Shown piece by piece: positions 1 to 9,361 of a DNA stretch of 64,000 nt. The notes beneath the pieces were generated by a model that saw only the letters and a list, made by a program, of their open reading frames with translations, was not told the origin of the DNA and searched no databases. The position numbers and the translations under genes are program-made. The stretch is from assembly GCF_000769655.1 (NCBI RefSeq), contig NZ_CP008887.1, positions 1,302,001-1,366,000 on the forward strand. Reading direction: 5' to 3'. This stretch comes from Thermococcus eurythermalis. Lineage in GTDB: Archaea > Methanobacteriota_B > Thermococci > Thermococcales > Thermococcaceae. Every line of letters starts with the position of its first letter. Positions within the stretch are counted from its first letter, which is position 1.

Positions 1-1
1 C

Positions 2-853
2 CACTTCTGGCCTGGCTCCTGCGCGCTCTCGATAAGCTCAGTTGGGTGCAACATGCACTGCAGGCACTGCCAGAACTGGGAGATAAGCCAGGCAGACGAG
101 AGCTTTCCGTACCTGCACGACATGACGCCGGAAATGGTTGTGGCGATTGCCAAGCGCTACGGCTGTGAGAGCATAGCATACACCTACAATGAGCCAGTAA
201 TCTGGTACGAGTTCGTCCTCGACACCGCAAAGCTCGCCCGGAGAGAGGGCATCTACAACCTCCTCATAACGAACGGCTACATCAACGAGGAGCCCTTCAG
301 GGAGCTCGCGCCATACATAGACGCAATGAACATAGACATCAAGGCCTTCAGCGACGAGTTCTACATGAAGATAGCACGCGTTCCGGGTGGTGAGCCTAGC
401 AGGAGGACAGCGGTAATAGCCAAGAAGGACTTTGGAATCCACGTCGAGCTTACCTACCTAATAATTCCAACGCTTAACGACAGCGAAGAGGAAATCCGGG
501 CCTTTGCAAGGTGGGTGGTGGAGGAGCTCGGAGACGACACGCCCGTCCACTTCTCGCGCTTCTTCCCGCACTACCAGCTCACGCACCTGCCGCCGACGTC
601 TCTTGAGACAATTGAGATGGCCTACCGCGTGGCCAGAGAAGAGGGCCTGAAGTTCGTCTACATCGGCAACGTGCCCGGACACCCAGGAGAGAACACCTAC
701 TGCCCGAGGTGTGGAAAGCCTTTAATAGTACGGTATGGCTTTGAGATTACCGAGTACAAGGTCACCGACGATGGAAGGTGTAAGTACTGCGGTGAGAAGA
801 TACCGGTAGTTGGCACGTATACAAAAAAGGATTATCCTGGAATGTGGTGGTGA
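2..853 (+). CDS. amrS: AmmeMemoRadiSam-type radical SAM enzyme (5'-truncated)
   Basis: Radical SAM protein of the AmrS (formerly PflA-like) family, which acts with the AmmeMemoRadiSam partners; its substrate is not established. The gene is cut by the left edge of the window. The first in-frame ATG (53) is not the start: the frame is open back to base 2, and the radical SAM cluster motif CxxxCxxC spans it, with its first cysteine at 47-49 and the other two in HCRHCQNWE just after the ATG. Family members have roughly 70 more residues before this motif. The C-terminus is a zinc ribbon with two CxxC pairs (CPRC, then CKYC) near residues 220 and 245, typical of this family. The next gene starts 2 bp after the stop, so the two are probably cotranscribed. 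Confidence 0.85.
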   Translation, partial: HFWPGSCALSISSVGCNMHCRHCQNWEISQADESFPYLHDMTPEMVVAIAKRYGCESIAYTYNEPVIWYEFVLDTAKLARREGIYNLLITNGYINEEPFRELAPYIDAMNIDIKAFSDEFYMKIARVPGGEPSRRTAVIAKKDFGIHVELTYLIIPTLNDSEEEIRAFARWVVEELGDDTPVHFSRFFPHYQLTHLPPTSLETIEMAYRVAREEGLKFVYIGNVPGHPGENTYCPRCGKPLIVRYGFEITEYKVTDDGRCKYCGEKIPVVGTYTKKDYPGMWW

Positions 854-855
854 AA

Positions 856-1689
856 ATGGAAACGATTGAGGCTATTTTTTACATTGAAGGTCTCTCCAAC
901 GACAGGAAAGCTTTAGAAAGCGCTATGGCCCAGACTGTGGAGAGGCTTAAGTCCGAAAAGGAGGCGAAGGTTAAGGATATTCGCGTGGAGGACATCCTCG
1001 AAGACCCTGAAAACGAGCTGATGCGGTACTCCGGCATGATAGAGGCAAGAATAGAGGCGCCTTTTGACGTTATGGCTGACCTAGCAATCAGATACGCCCC
1101 TGCGGCAATAGAGGTCCTCACGACGTCAAAAGTCGAGCTTGAGGCAGAGAAGCTCACCAAAATTCTTGGTGGGGTCTCGTACCTTATGAGCCAGCTGATT
1201 GACCGCTTTGGGGCCCTGGCTGCGTATCCCCAGCTCGACGAGCTTGAAGAGCCAAAGATTGGGTACTCCAGGGAGGAAATTGAGTCAATGATTCTGGAGG
1301 ACAGAATGGTGCTCTACCGCTTTGTCGTTGAGACGTTCAGTAAGGACGAGGAGACCCTCAAGAGGGACTTCTCAAAGGCCCTCGCCTATGAAGGGTGCAG
1401 GATTAACAAGTTCATCTATAAGGAGCAAGGTACCAGCGAGAAGACCGGTCTGAAGTATTTCCTTGTCGCGACAGAGCTAATATCCGATGTTGAAACGCTT
1501 TTCCAGCTGACTGCCAAGTACTCTCCGGTAGCAATTGAAGTCGTGGAGCCCGAGATTGTTGACATAACGCCTGCGGAGATCCAGGGCGTTCTCTCAGACT
1601 TGGCGGGGTTTTCATACGAGCTTGTGTCGAGGCCACTCAAGGCAAAGGTCCTCGAGAAAGAGAACACTTCATTCCGGCTGATGAGATAA
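856..1689 (+). CDS. Conserved Thermococcales protein with internal duplication, function unknown
   Basis: I do not recognise a named family. The protein is about 277 residues, acidic, soluble, with no signal peptide or membrane segment. It contains an internal repeat: the segment RYAPAAIEVL followed by a helix near residue 80-115 recurs as KYSPVAIEVV followed by a similar helix near residue 225-260, so it is probably two copies of one alpha/beta domain. The ATG at 856 is preferred over the GTG triplet at 844-852 because it follows GGTGGTG at normal spacing. It lies 2 bp after the radical SAM gene, which suggests a functional or transcriptional link. About 190 bp of leader and promoter sequence separates it from the S-layer gene. 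Confidence 0.7.
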   Translation: METIEAIFYIEGLSNDRKALESAMAQTVERLKSEKEAKVKDIRVEDILEDPENELMRYSGMIEARIEAPFDVMADLAIRYAPAAIEVLTTSKVELEAEKLTKILGGVSYLMSQLIDRFGALAAYPQLDELEEPKIGYSREEIESMILEDRMVLYRFVVETFSKDEETLKRDFSKALAYEGCRINKFIYKEQGTSEKTGLKYFLVATELISDVETLFQLTAKYSPVAIEVVEPEIVDITPAEIQGVLSDLAGFSYELVSRPLKAKVLEKENTSFRLMR

Positions 1690-1790
1690 TATCGGCAAAA
1701 GGCGAATTTGTCATAGGCATTTAGTTAAGCTTTCTTTTAATCTTTACGGCAATCGGCGAGCTTCTTTTAAGCTGTGAAAGGGTCTGAAAG

Positions 1791-1805
1791 CGAAAAGTAT
1801 ATATA
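1791..1805 (+). promoter_or_regulatory. Strong BRE/TATA promoter of the S-layer gene
   Basis: CGAAA (BRE-like, 1791-1795) runs directly into AGTATATATA (1796-1805). A start about 25 bp downstream gives a leader of about 50 nt ending in a near-perfect ribosome binding site AAGGAGGTG at 1863-1871. Both elements fit the very high expression expected of an S-layer protein. Confidence 0.75.
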
Positions 1806-1878
1806 CCCCTGGGGGCCAGAATGGTATGACAACACTTTAGAGGGGTTAATCCCCACAAGTTTAAGGAGGTGTTGTGGC

Positions 1879-3714
1879 ATGAAGGTGAAGAAGATCGCGG
1901 CACTTGCAGTTGGTGCCGCAATGGTTGGTGCCACCGTTGGCTTCGCCAGCGCTCAGCCGACCGTCCCGGAGATCCCGAAGGATTTCTTCGTTAAGAACGG
2001 AGAGCCGAACGTTAAAATCGTGGTCGGTAGCCAGGGTGCTGCTCTCGACGTTGCCAGCGCCGCTGACATAGCCGTCGCTATTGGTAGCATGCTCTACACT
2101 GAGAAGGACGTCAAGGTCACCGATACAAGCGTCGTTGTTAAGAAGGACACTGCCTACGACCCGGACGACATTCCGGTGTTCGACAACACCTACACCGGCG
2201 AGTACAAGGTCGGTGATGACATCACTACCGAGCCCTACTGGTGGAACGGAAGCTTTGACGAAGATGGCGACCCGTACTTCAACACGGACCTCGACCACTC
2301 CGCCTGGGCCGACGGTGTTTTTGATGATGGATGGAAGGTCACCATCTACGATGCCATAATCTGGAAGGACGGCAAAAACAACAACGACTGGCAGGACCCG
2401 AACAAGACCTGGCACGACCTCTCAGAGGTGAAGATTCACTACAACGTTACGATCGGTAGCGTCACCCTTAAGCAGCTCAACGAGGGAGAGGTTGACGCCG
2501 AGGACATAGACGACTTCAGCGACTTCACCCTCGTTGTTGACAACGTCGTCGCCAACGTTACCTTCAAGCTCAACGCGTACAGAAAGGAGCTCAAGGATCC
2601 GGTCCTCGGCACCCTGAGCGAGTACAAGTACACCGTCAGTGACACCCAGCCCAGTGGATATGAGTTCTATAAAACCGTGGTCGAAGGCGTTGAGAAAGGC
2701 GACACCGTTGAGCTCTTCGGCAAGACCATCAAGGTCCTTGACATTGGAGTTGACGATGGCACCCCGTATATCGAGTACGGTAACGACTGGGGCGACACCT
2801 ACATTGACTCCGGTAAGAGCAAGACCTTCGGCGACTACACCATCAAGGTTCTCGACATTGACGTCAACCAGGAGAAGGCCCTCCTCGAGGTCTCCGGCCC
2901 GACCGGAACCGAGACGGTTACCCTCAACACCGAGAAGAGCCCGACTAAGACCCTCTTCAACGGCGGCATAAGGGTTACCCTGCTCGACACCTTCATCGGT
3001 ATAGGCGGAACCACCAGCGTCAAGGTCGAGGTTCAGACTGACATTGACCGCATCTACGACGAAGATGAGTTCATGCCGGGATGGATAGCCCACCTCGGCG
3101 TCGACAACGGCAAGCTCCTGTGGTTCGCCCTCACCAACGAGGAGGAGCTCGAGGGCAAGGAGATTAAGCTCTTCGACACCTACGTCATGGACTACACCGC
3201 TGACATCATGAAGAAGAAGAACCCAGACAACGATAAGACCTACGCCGCCATGGAGGCATGGGTCAAGATTGACCCGATCGCACCCAAGTGGGAGTACACC
3301 ACCTACAAAGAGGGCGACGAGATCGACGACACCGACTACATAGTTGACAACATCAAGGCCTCTGCCAGCCCGGCCAAGGCCGCCGTTGTCAGCAAGATAA
3401 CCACCCCGATCACCGTCCTTGACACCGAGCTCATGGAGCAGGGTCTTGACAAGGTCGACAGCAACCTCATCCTCGTCGGTGGTCCGGTCGTCAACACCGT
3501 TACCGCCGCCCTCGCTGAGAAGCTCGGCGTCCCGACCGACTACGACGGCTGGAAGGAGCAGTTCGGCACCGGCAAGGAGAGCGGTGTCGTCAAGTACGTC
3601 GCCGAGTGCGAGACCATCAACGGCCACGGTGTTGTCCTCGTCGCCGGTACCGACAGGGAGGGCACCAAGGCCGCTGCTGAGGCCCTCATGGAGTACCTCG
3701 CTGGCCTCCACTGA
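1879..3714 (+). CDS. slp: S-layer protein
   Basis: Major cell-surface lattice protein of Thermococcales. The start at 1879 follows AAGGAGGTG by 7 nt and opens a classic signal peptide: basic MKVKK, a hydrophobic core and an ASA cleavage site near residue 25. An open frame upstream to 1774 is leader, not coding. The mature part begins with the S-layer N-terminal domain (KNGEPNVKIVVGSQGAALDV, with AADIAVAIGSMLY after it) and ends with the S-layer C-terminal domain (LVGGPVVN, VVLVAGTDREGTKAAAEAL). The middle is acidic and rich in Asp, Thr and aromatic residues with predicted beta strands. At about 611 residues it has the usual length for the genus. Codons are almost exclusively the optimal C-ending ones, as expected for one of the most abundant proteins. 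A T-rich run just after the stop (3719-3740) may terminate transcription. Confidence 0.93.
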   Translation: MKVKKIAALAVGAAMVGATVGFASAQPTVPEIPKDFFVKNGEPNVKIVVGSQGAALDVASAADIAVAIGSMLYTEKDVKVTDTSVVVKKDTAYDPDDIPVFDNTYTGEYKVGDDITTEPYWWNGSFDEDGDPYFNTDLDHSAWADGVFDDGWKVTIYDAIIWKDGKNNNDWQDPNKTWHDLSEVKIHYNVTIGSVTLKQLNEGEVDAEDIDDFSDFTLVVDNVVANVTFKLNAYRKELKDPVLGTLSEYKYTVSDTQPSGYEFYKTVVEGVEKGDTVELFGKTIKVLDIGVDDGTPYIEYGNDWGDTYIDSGKSKTFGDYTIKVLDIDVNQEKALLEVSGPTGTETVTLNTEKSPTKTLFNGGIRVTLLDTFIGIGGTTSVKVEVQTDIDRIYDEDEFMPGWIAHLGVDNGKLLWFALTNEEELEGKEIKLFDTYVMDYTADIMKKKNPDNDKTYAAMEAWVKIDPIAPKWEYTTYKEGDEIDDTDYIVDNIKASASPAKAAVVSKITTPITVLDTELMEQGLDKVDSNLILVGGPVVNTVTAALAEKLGVPTDYDGWKEQFGTGKESGVVKYVAECETINGHGVVLVAGTDREGTKAAAEALMEYLAGLH

Positions 3715-3718
3715 AGGC

Positions 3719-3740
3719 CTTTTCTTCTCTCTTTACTTTC
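3719..3740 (+). terminator. Probable T-rich terminator after slp
   Basis: A pyrimidine-rich tract with runs of T (TTTTCTTCTCTCTTTACTTTC) follows the S-layer stop by 5 bp. Oligo-T runs on the non-template strand are the usual intrinsic terminator in Thermococcus. No stem-loop is seen or needed. Confidence 0.45.
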
Positions 3741-3764
3741 AGCACTTCTTGGGAGGTTTTTAGG

Positions 3765-4547
3765 GTGTCAAGGAAGTTCTTAGTTGTGCTAATTTTGGTA
3801 GTCATTATTCTCACACCCGCTGGTTACATTATGTACGGCTACTCTCAGTATGACGTTTCAGTGAGCCCGAACAAGTCGGCCCCCGAGCACACGTATATAG
3901 TCATCAAGTTCCCAGATGGCGGATACGGTGTCTTCACGCTCCCCCAGTACGTCAACCTAACACTCCACGGCTTCAAGGCACCAGAGGGAGCGAAGGGCTA
4001 CGCGGTCAACGTTACCGGCTACATCACGGGAATACCCGAAGTTGATGTAAACCTGACACTGAACGCGCCATATCAGCGCTTCACAATCATTGTTGGAGAC
4101 CCCAGTGCCAAGAAATGTTCGTCAAATCCCGAAGAGTTCACTGGGAGCTGTTCGGACCGCACGGCGGCGGTTGCTGAGATAAGTGCATTTGTTGCATCTA
4201 TGTTTAAGCGCTACTACTACCTTGAAGCCTTAAAAAAGGGAATGGACGAAGCCGGCGCAAGACAGTACGCCTATGAAGAGACGATGAAGCGCCACGACAC
4301 CAGGTATCTCTCGTTCATGACAAAGGTCGCATTGGGGCTTAAAAGAATCGGTAACAAGGAGCATCTTGCCATCGTGCTGCTGGGTCCTGCTGAAGGTGCT
4401 AAAGAAAATAGAATCATCGTCCCCAGGCCCGGGCTAATCATCCTTGAGGGCAAATCCGACGGGGCACTTAGGGCTGAAGTTGTGCTCCTGGAAAAAATTA
4501 TGGAGTTTAAGTGGCCCACAGAGAACCAGACCTCTACTTCAGGGTGA
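3765..4547 (+). CDS. Membrane-anchored extracellular protein, unknown function
   Basis: 260 residues starting at a GTG preceded by GGGAGGT. One hydrophobic N-terminal segment (about residues 5-24) looks like an uncleaved signal anchor, so most of the protein is probably outside the cell. The ectodomain has beta-rich sequence with several NxT/S glycosylation-like sites (NLT, NVT), two cysteines near residue 113 and 124 that could form a disulfide, then a helical region (about 130-180) and a C-terminal alpha/beta part. It sits 50 bp after the S-layer gene on the same strand. It overlaps the convergent radical SAM gene by 14 bp. I do not recognise a domain; a role at the cell envelope is inference from topology and position. 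Confidence 0.65.
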   Translation: MSRKFLVVLILVVIILTPAGYIMYGYSQYDVSVSPNKSAPEHTYIVIKFPDGGYGVFTLPQYVNLTLHGFKAPEGAKGYAVNVTGYITGIPEVDVNLTLNAPYQRFTIIVGDPSAKKCSSNPEEFTGSCSDRTAAVAEISAFVASMFKRYYYLEALKKGMDEAGARQYAYEETMKRHDTRYLSFMTKVALGLKRIGNKEHLAIVLLGPAEGAKENRIIVPRPGLIILEGKSDGALRAEVVLLEKIMEFKWPTENQTSTSG

Positions 4548-6282
4548 TCAAGTCCCACATGGCCTTTTTCTTTTCCTCTCCCATGACCTTGAAAAACTCT
4601 TCTTTGCTCGCAAATGGCCTTTTGGCCATTATCTTTACCGCCGTTTTCTTCCCAATTCCTGGAATGAGCTGGAGAACCCTCGGGCTCTCGCGGTTCACGT
4701 TTATTGGGACGGGAATCCCCGTTATGCTCCTGAAGCCGTGGTCGACTATGAGGACGTCGTAGAACCTGTTAAGGGGAATCTCCTTCGGGATTCCAACGAT
4801 GAGGGGGTAACTCCCTATCTGCCTTCCGTAAGTCAGCCCGTTGTCAAATACCTCTGCCCTGACGTCTTTCAGGACTGTCCCAACTGGAACGACTCTCTTG
4901 AGCATGGGCAGGTCAATCTCGTGCCTTATCTTGTGGCGGTAGTGCTGGATTAGCCGCTTGTGCTTCTCCGTCTTTACCTTGTCTCTCATGTGCCACAGTG
5001 GCGTTCCCGGAAAGACGACGACCTGTCTGATGTTTATCCTCCTTACCATGAGACCATCGTCGAGGAGCCGCTTGAGGAACTGGAAGGTTATCTCATAGCT
5101 CTTCTTTGTCTCGCCCGGCAGGCCGAAAATTATGTTTATCCCCGGCAGGAGCCAGGGCATTCCGTTGTAGCCTCTCCTCGCACCGATCTCGTTGAGGATT
5201 TTGACGGCCTCATAGGTCTCCTCAGCGGTGGCGTTCAGGTTGTTGAGCTTCGCGACCTTCGGGTCGGCGCTCTCAAGACCGAAAGCAACAACGTTTCCTG
5301 GAGTCCCGTACTTTATGAGCGCCTTGGCAATCCTGATGCTCTCCTCTGGGTAGTTCGCTATCACCGCGGGGTTGGCGTTGTCCACGTGGAGGGTCTTAAC
5401 ATCGGGCGCAACGGAGCGGATTCCGGCAAAGAGCTTCTCTATTGCCTCTGGATTCGGGATTGGCACACGGCCGTTAGGCTTTGCCATGTATGAGAATATA
5501 CAGCTCTGCCTCCCAACGCGGAAGTGCCTAACACCGAGGTCGTAGAGGGCCTTGACCTCGGCAACTACATCCTCCACCGGCCTGTCCTCGACGGTTCTGT
5601 AGCGCACCGGCTCGGTGCAGAAGGAGCAGCCCCCTATGCCCATGGCCTTTGGACAGCCCCTCTGGGTCTCGATTTCAACGATAACGAAGTCGGGGTAATC
5701 CGGAAACTGCCTTACAACTTCCGTACCAATAATTGCATAATCACGTAATTCTGCATAGTTTCTGAAGCGGAAGGGGTCGGGGTCCTTGGGATTGCTCAGG
5801 TAGTCAAAGAGGAAGGCCTCAAGGTCGCCGTAAACAACGTAATCAAAAACGCTCTCCGCGAGCTGGAGCTCCCTGCTCGTGATTTTAACGCCACCCATAG
5901 ATGCGGAGCCCATGAAGGCCGGCCCGCCGAGGATTTTCGTGGCATTGACGTCCCTCAAGAAGCGGGCGACCTCTTCAACACTTCCCGGGACTGCGGAGAG
6001 GTATTTGCCGGGAGTGTGCAGTCCTCCGATGTAAACAACCAGGTCGGCCTTCGCCAGAATATCCCGAACTTTCGGAAAGTTGGGCGTCTTGTTTTTGGTC
6101 TCCACTCCCCTCTCACCAAGGAAAGTTGCCCTCAGGTCGTCTATCGTGAGGTAGAAGACCTGAGCGTCTTTCCTCGCCTTTTTTATCGCTCCGTATGCGT
6201 AGCGGGGATATATGCCCAGGTATGGTGGCACTCCAAGGCCCGCGGGTTCGTCTGTGTAGCCGTCTATGATGGCGACTATCAT
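4534..6282 (-). CDS. Radical SAM protein with C-terminal helix-hairpin-helix (COG1031-like)
   Basis: 582-residue archaeal Fe-S oxidoreductase. The N-terminal third (IIDGYTDEPAGLG to LGGPAFMGSA) resembles a cobalamin-binding-like Rossmann domain. The cluster region reads RGCPKAMGIGGCSFCTEP, which has C-x8-C-x2-C spacing rather than the usual C-x3-C-x2-C. A TIM-barrel-type region follows, then a C-terminal helix-hairpin-helix motif (LIPGIGKKTAVKIM near residue 545) of the sort that contacts nucleic acid. Substrate unknown; RNA or DNA modification is a guess from the HhH. The start at 6282 is chosen because it lies about 25 bp from a TATA box on this strand (leaderless) and opens with MIVAIIDGYTDEP; a longer frame to 6327 would run through the promoter. 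It overlaps the convergent gene at its 3' end. Confidence 0.8.
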   Translation of the reverse strand: MIVAIIDGYTDEPAGLGVPPYLGIYPRYAYGAIKKARKDAQVFYLTIDDLRATFLGERGVETKNKTPNFPKVRDILAKADLVVYIGGLHTPGKYLSAVPGSVEEVARFLRDVNATKILGGPAFMGSASMGGVKITSRELQLAESVFDYVVYGDLEAFLFDYLSNPKDPDPFRFRNYAELRDYAIIGTEVVRQFPDYPDFVIVEIETQRGCPKAMGIGGCSFCTEPVRYRTVEDRPVEDVVAEVKALYDLGVRHFRVGRQSCIFSYMAKPNGRVPIPNPEAIEKLFAGIRSVAPDVKTLHVDNANPAVIANYPEESIRIAKALIKYGTPGNVVAFGLESADPKVAKLNNLNATAEETYEAVKILNEIGARRGYNGMPWLLPGINIIFGLPGETKKSYEITFQFLKRLLDDGLMVRRINIRQVVVFPGTPLWHMRDKVKTEKHKRLIQHYRHKIRHEIDLPMLKRVVPVGTVLKDVRAEVFDNGLTYGRQIGSYPLIVGIPKEIPLNRFYDVLIVDHGFRSITGIPVPINVNRESPRVLQLIPGIGKKTAVKIMAKRPFASKEEFFKVMGEEKKKAMWDLITLK

Positions 6283-6301
6283 GGTTGGGAAGTCCGTTTT
6301 G

Positions 6302-6313
6302 GCTTTTAAAAAC
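6302..6313 (-). promoter_or_regulatory. TATA box of the COG1031 radical SAM gene
   Basis: Read on the minus strand this is GGTTTTTAAAAGCC. Its centre is about 26 bp from the ATG at 6282, the usual distance to the transcription start in Thermococcales, so the message is probably leaderless. Confidence 0.5.
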
Positions 6314-6337
6314 CAATCGCATGTCAAAAGGTATAAA

Positions 6338-6922
6338 ATGCTGGAGACACTAAATTACCTGTGGTGGCCAGCAGTGGAGCGCTTTAAAACCGAGGAAGAA
6401 AAATCAGAGTTCAGGCGGATTCTTGAAGCAATATCGAAGCTCGGCATCAAGGAGCTTCTCGCATACTGGATGAATCAGGAGATGGAGGAAGCCGAGATGT
6501 ACTACAAGCTCTCCGCAATGAGCAAAGACGTCAACTGGGACGAGCGGATTTCAAAGCTTTTCATGGAGATGTATAGGGAATCTATGGAACACGCTGAGAC
6601 ACTGTTGAAGCTGTATCGTGAAATATATCCTGATGAAGAAGTACCCAAAGTAGACCTTCCCTCCCTCGAAGTTGAGCTGTCAGAGGAGCAGTTAAAGGAT
6701 TTGGTTTATCACGGAAAGCTCAGGGAAATCCTCAAACACCTGATGGACACGGAGAAGATTGCACGCGACGTTTATCTATATCTCGCGGAGCACACCTCTG
6801 ATGAAAAAGCGAAAGAAACTTTCCTCTGGCTGGCGGACATTGAAAACGGACATTATGAAAAGCTGAAGAGGCTCTACGTGGAGCTCTTTGGTGAACCCCC
6901 TGAAGAGAACGGCAAAGGATAA
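6338..6922 (+). CDS. Ferritin-like (rubrerythrin-related) diiron protein
   Basis: About 194 residues, almost entirely helical. It has the paired ExxH pattern of ferritin-like diiron proteins: an early helix with QEMEEAEMYYKL and MEHAE, then a second pair with DTEKIARDVYLYLAEHT and DIENGHYEKL. A linker of about 30 residues rich in Pro and acidic residues separates the two helix pairs. Such proteins bind two irons and often detoxify peroxide or store iron; the particular activity here is unknown. The start at 6338 is preferred because AAAGGT precedes it and it opens the first helix; the frame upstream overlaps the divergent gene's promoter and first codons. Confidence 0.7.
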   Translation: MLETLNYLWWPAVERFKTEEEKSEFRRILEAISKLGIKELLAYWMNQEMEEAEMYYKLSAMSKDVNWDERISKLFMEMYRESMEHAETLLKLYREIYPDEEVPKVDLPSLEVELSEEQLKDLVYHGKLREILKHLMDTEKIARDVYLYLAEHTSDEKAKETFLWLADIENGHYEKLKRLYVELFGEPPEENGKG

Positions 6923-6948
6923 AAGAAAAGCTTACATTTTTCTTTTGA

Positions 6949-6981
6949 AAGCCTTGCCGTTCACGGCAGGGAGAAGTCAGG
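6949..6981. repeat. Hairpin resembling an IS200/IS605-family end (copy 1)
   Basis: The sequence AAGCCTTGCCGTTCACGG plus the following GCAGGGAGAAGTCAGG contains a 7-bp stem (6953-6959 with 6964-6970, one G-T pair) closed by a TTCA loop, followed by GGGAG and GTCAG. A second copy with the same architecture lies at 44023-44055. The gene for a transposase or TnpB is absent nearby. From memory, Thermococcales IS605-type elements end in a similar GC hairpin followed by GGGAGGAGGTCAG-like sequence, so these may be solo ends or miniature elements. It sits between convergent genes, where it could also serve as a terminator. Confidence 0.45.
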
Positions 6982-6993
6982 TTCCGCAGGTTT

Positions 6994-8438
<1,445 letters not shown>

Positions 8439-8472
8439 CTCTCCCCCAGAACTTATTTTGGCCTGAAGTTTT

Positions 8473-8485
8473 TATACTTTCCTCT
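8473..8485 (-). promoter_or_regulatory. Internal promoter ahead of DUF655-ksgA
   Basis: On the minus strand the 70-bp gap after rpoF contains GAAAGTATAAAAAC, a good BRE/TATA. It lies about 40 bp ahead of the DUF655 start, giving a short leader with GGGGGAG. This would allow DUF655-ksgA to be transcribed separately from L21e-rpoF. Confidence 0.5.
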
Positions 8486-8507
8486 ACGTCAAAGAAAAAG
8501 GAGAAAA

Positions 8508-8876
8508 TCAGTCAAGGGGCCGGTACTCGTCAACGAGCTTTATTATCTCCTCGGCCTCCTCGGGCGAGGGCATGTACTCCTCCTTCGCAAAGATAACCCT
8601 GATGTCGAGGTAGTCGTTGGGGAGGATGTCCACTATCTTGGCGGCGAGCCTCTCGTCGATCCAGTCGAAGAGCCCCATGAGCTTCTCCTTGAGCTCCTTC
8701 GCCTTCTCGGGACTGAGCTTGGCGAACTTCTCCGCGTGCTCAAGGCTAACCCTGGCCTCGTAAAACATGGGCTCTTCGGGGTTCTCAGCCATGCCCTCCT
8801 CCTTTCTGCGCTCGAGGAGCTCCTTCGTCTCAGCTATGGTGAGGTAGTGCTCCTCGAGCTTTTTGCGGCCGATCAT
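8508..8876 (-). CDS. rpoF: DNA-directed RNA polymerase subunit F (Rpo4/Rpb4)
   Basis: 122-residue subunit that forms the stalk of archaeal RNA polymerase together with subunit E (Rpo7). The N-terminal strand-helix (MIGRKKLEEHYLTIAETKELLERR) and the C-terminal helical HRDC-like domain (DIRVIFAKEEYMPSPEEAEEIIKLVDEY) are both present and the length is normal. It begins 3 bp after the L21e stop, so the two are translated from one message. Coupling a ribosomal protein gene with an RNA polymerase subunit gene is conserved in archaea. Confidence 0.92.
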   Translation of the reverse strand: MIGRKKLEEHYLTIAETKELLERRKEEGMAENPEEPMFYEARVSLEHAEKFAKLSPEKAKELKEKLMGLFDWIDERLAAKIVDILPNDYLDIRVIFAKEEYMPSPEEAEEIIKLVDEYRPLD

Positions 8877-8879
8877 TCT

Positions 8880-9176
8880 TCATCCCTTCTGGGGCCTGAG
8901 GTGGACGGGGTGTATGAAGAACGTCTTAACCTTGCCGCCGTCCCTAATCTGGACGACGTAGGCATCGCCGCGCTTGCCGACGACGGTTCCGGTCCTTCCG
9001 TGGAACCTCGGGTCGGGCATGCCCTTGTGGTAGCTCGGCTCTATGACGATGTGAACCCTCTGCCCGACCTCAAACTCCTGGAGGAACCTAGTGAGCGGGG
9101 GAAGGCCCCTCTTTCTCGGCTTCTTACTGAGCTTACCCCTGGTCTTCCTCCTAAAGCTGTGCGCCTTCTGAACCAT
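8880..9176 (-). CDS. rpl21e: 50S ribosomal protein L21e
   Basis: Small basic ribosomal protein shared by archaea and eukaryotes, absent from bacteria. It has the family's basic N-terminus [20 protein letters not shown] and an SH3-like barrel ([37 protein letters not shown]). The ATG at 9176 is chosen because GAGGTG precedes it by about 6 nt and it matches the family N-terminus; an in-frame start 9 bp upstream is less likely. It is the first gene of the L21e-rpoF-DUF655-ksgA cluster and has an unusually long leader (see separate entry). Confidence 0.93.
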   Translation of the reverse strand: MVQKAHSFRRKTRGKLSKKPRKRGLPPLTRFLQEFEVGQRVHIVIEPSYHKGMPDPRFHGRTGTVVGKRGDAYVVQIRDGGKVKTFFIHPVHLRPQKG

Positions 9177-9297
9177 TTCCACCACCTCTCAACTTTTATG
9201 GGCCCGAACGGGCAAATCCAGGTTTACAGCACGGAATTTTTTCAAGGGGGAAACGCTTTTCGCTCCGTTTAGACTTAGGACTAACCCCCTAGGAATC
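9177..9297 (-). promoter_or_regulatory. Long structured 5' leader of the L21e operon
   Basis: With the TATA box at 9317-9329 the message should start near 9297, giving a leader of about 120 nt, long for this organism. It can fold locally (AAACG...CGTTT around a GCGAAAAGC hairpin; GCCCGTTCGGGC near 9198-9209). Part of it, read on the minus strand (AGGGGGTTAGTCCTAAG, then GAAAAGCG and ATTCCGTGCTG), reminded me of a segment of archaeal 23S rRNA. That recollection was not checked. It may be a site for autoregulation by L21e or hold a small RNA. Confidence 0.35.
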
Positions 9298-9316
9298 ACT
9301 AAAACCTACAAGGGCC

Positions 9317-9329
9317 CCTTTATAAATCT
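9317..9329 (-). promoter_or_regulatory. TATA box of the L21e-rpoF-DUF655-ksgA operon
   Basis: On the minus strand: GAAAGATTTATAAAGG, a BRE-like purine run joined to TTTATAAA. It is the only good promoter between the operon and the convergent-end side of the neighbouring gene. Confidence 0.65.
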
Positions 9330-9361
9330 TTCACTCCAAAGTGCAAAAGCAAAAAGAAAAG

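Noticed and set aside
53-55. ATG at 53 as start of the radical SAM gene
   Set aside because: The frame is open upstream to base 2 and the first cysteine of CxxxCxxC lies before this ATG, so the true start is outside the window.
1774-1878. Upstream extension of the S-layer frame
   Set aside because: It includes the TATA box and leader; the signal peptide begins at 1879 behind AAGGAGGTG.
2422-3711. 429-codon frame antisense to the S-layer gene
   Set aside because: A shadow caused by extreme codon bias of slp; no ribosome binding site and a Val/Leu/Asp-rich artificial composition.
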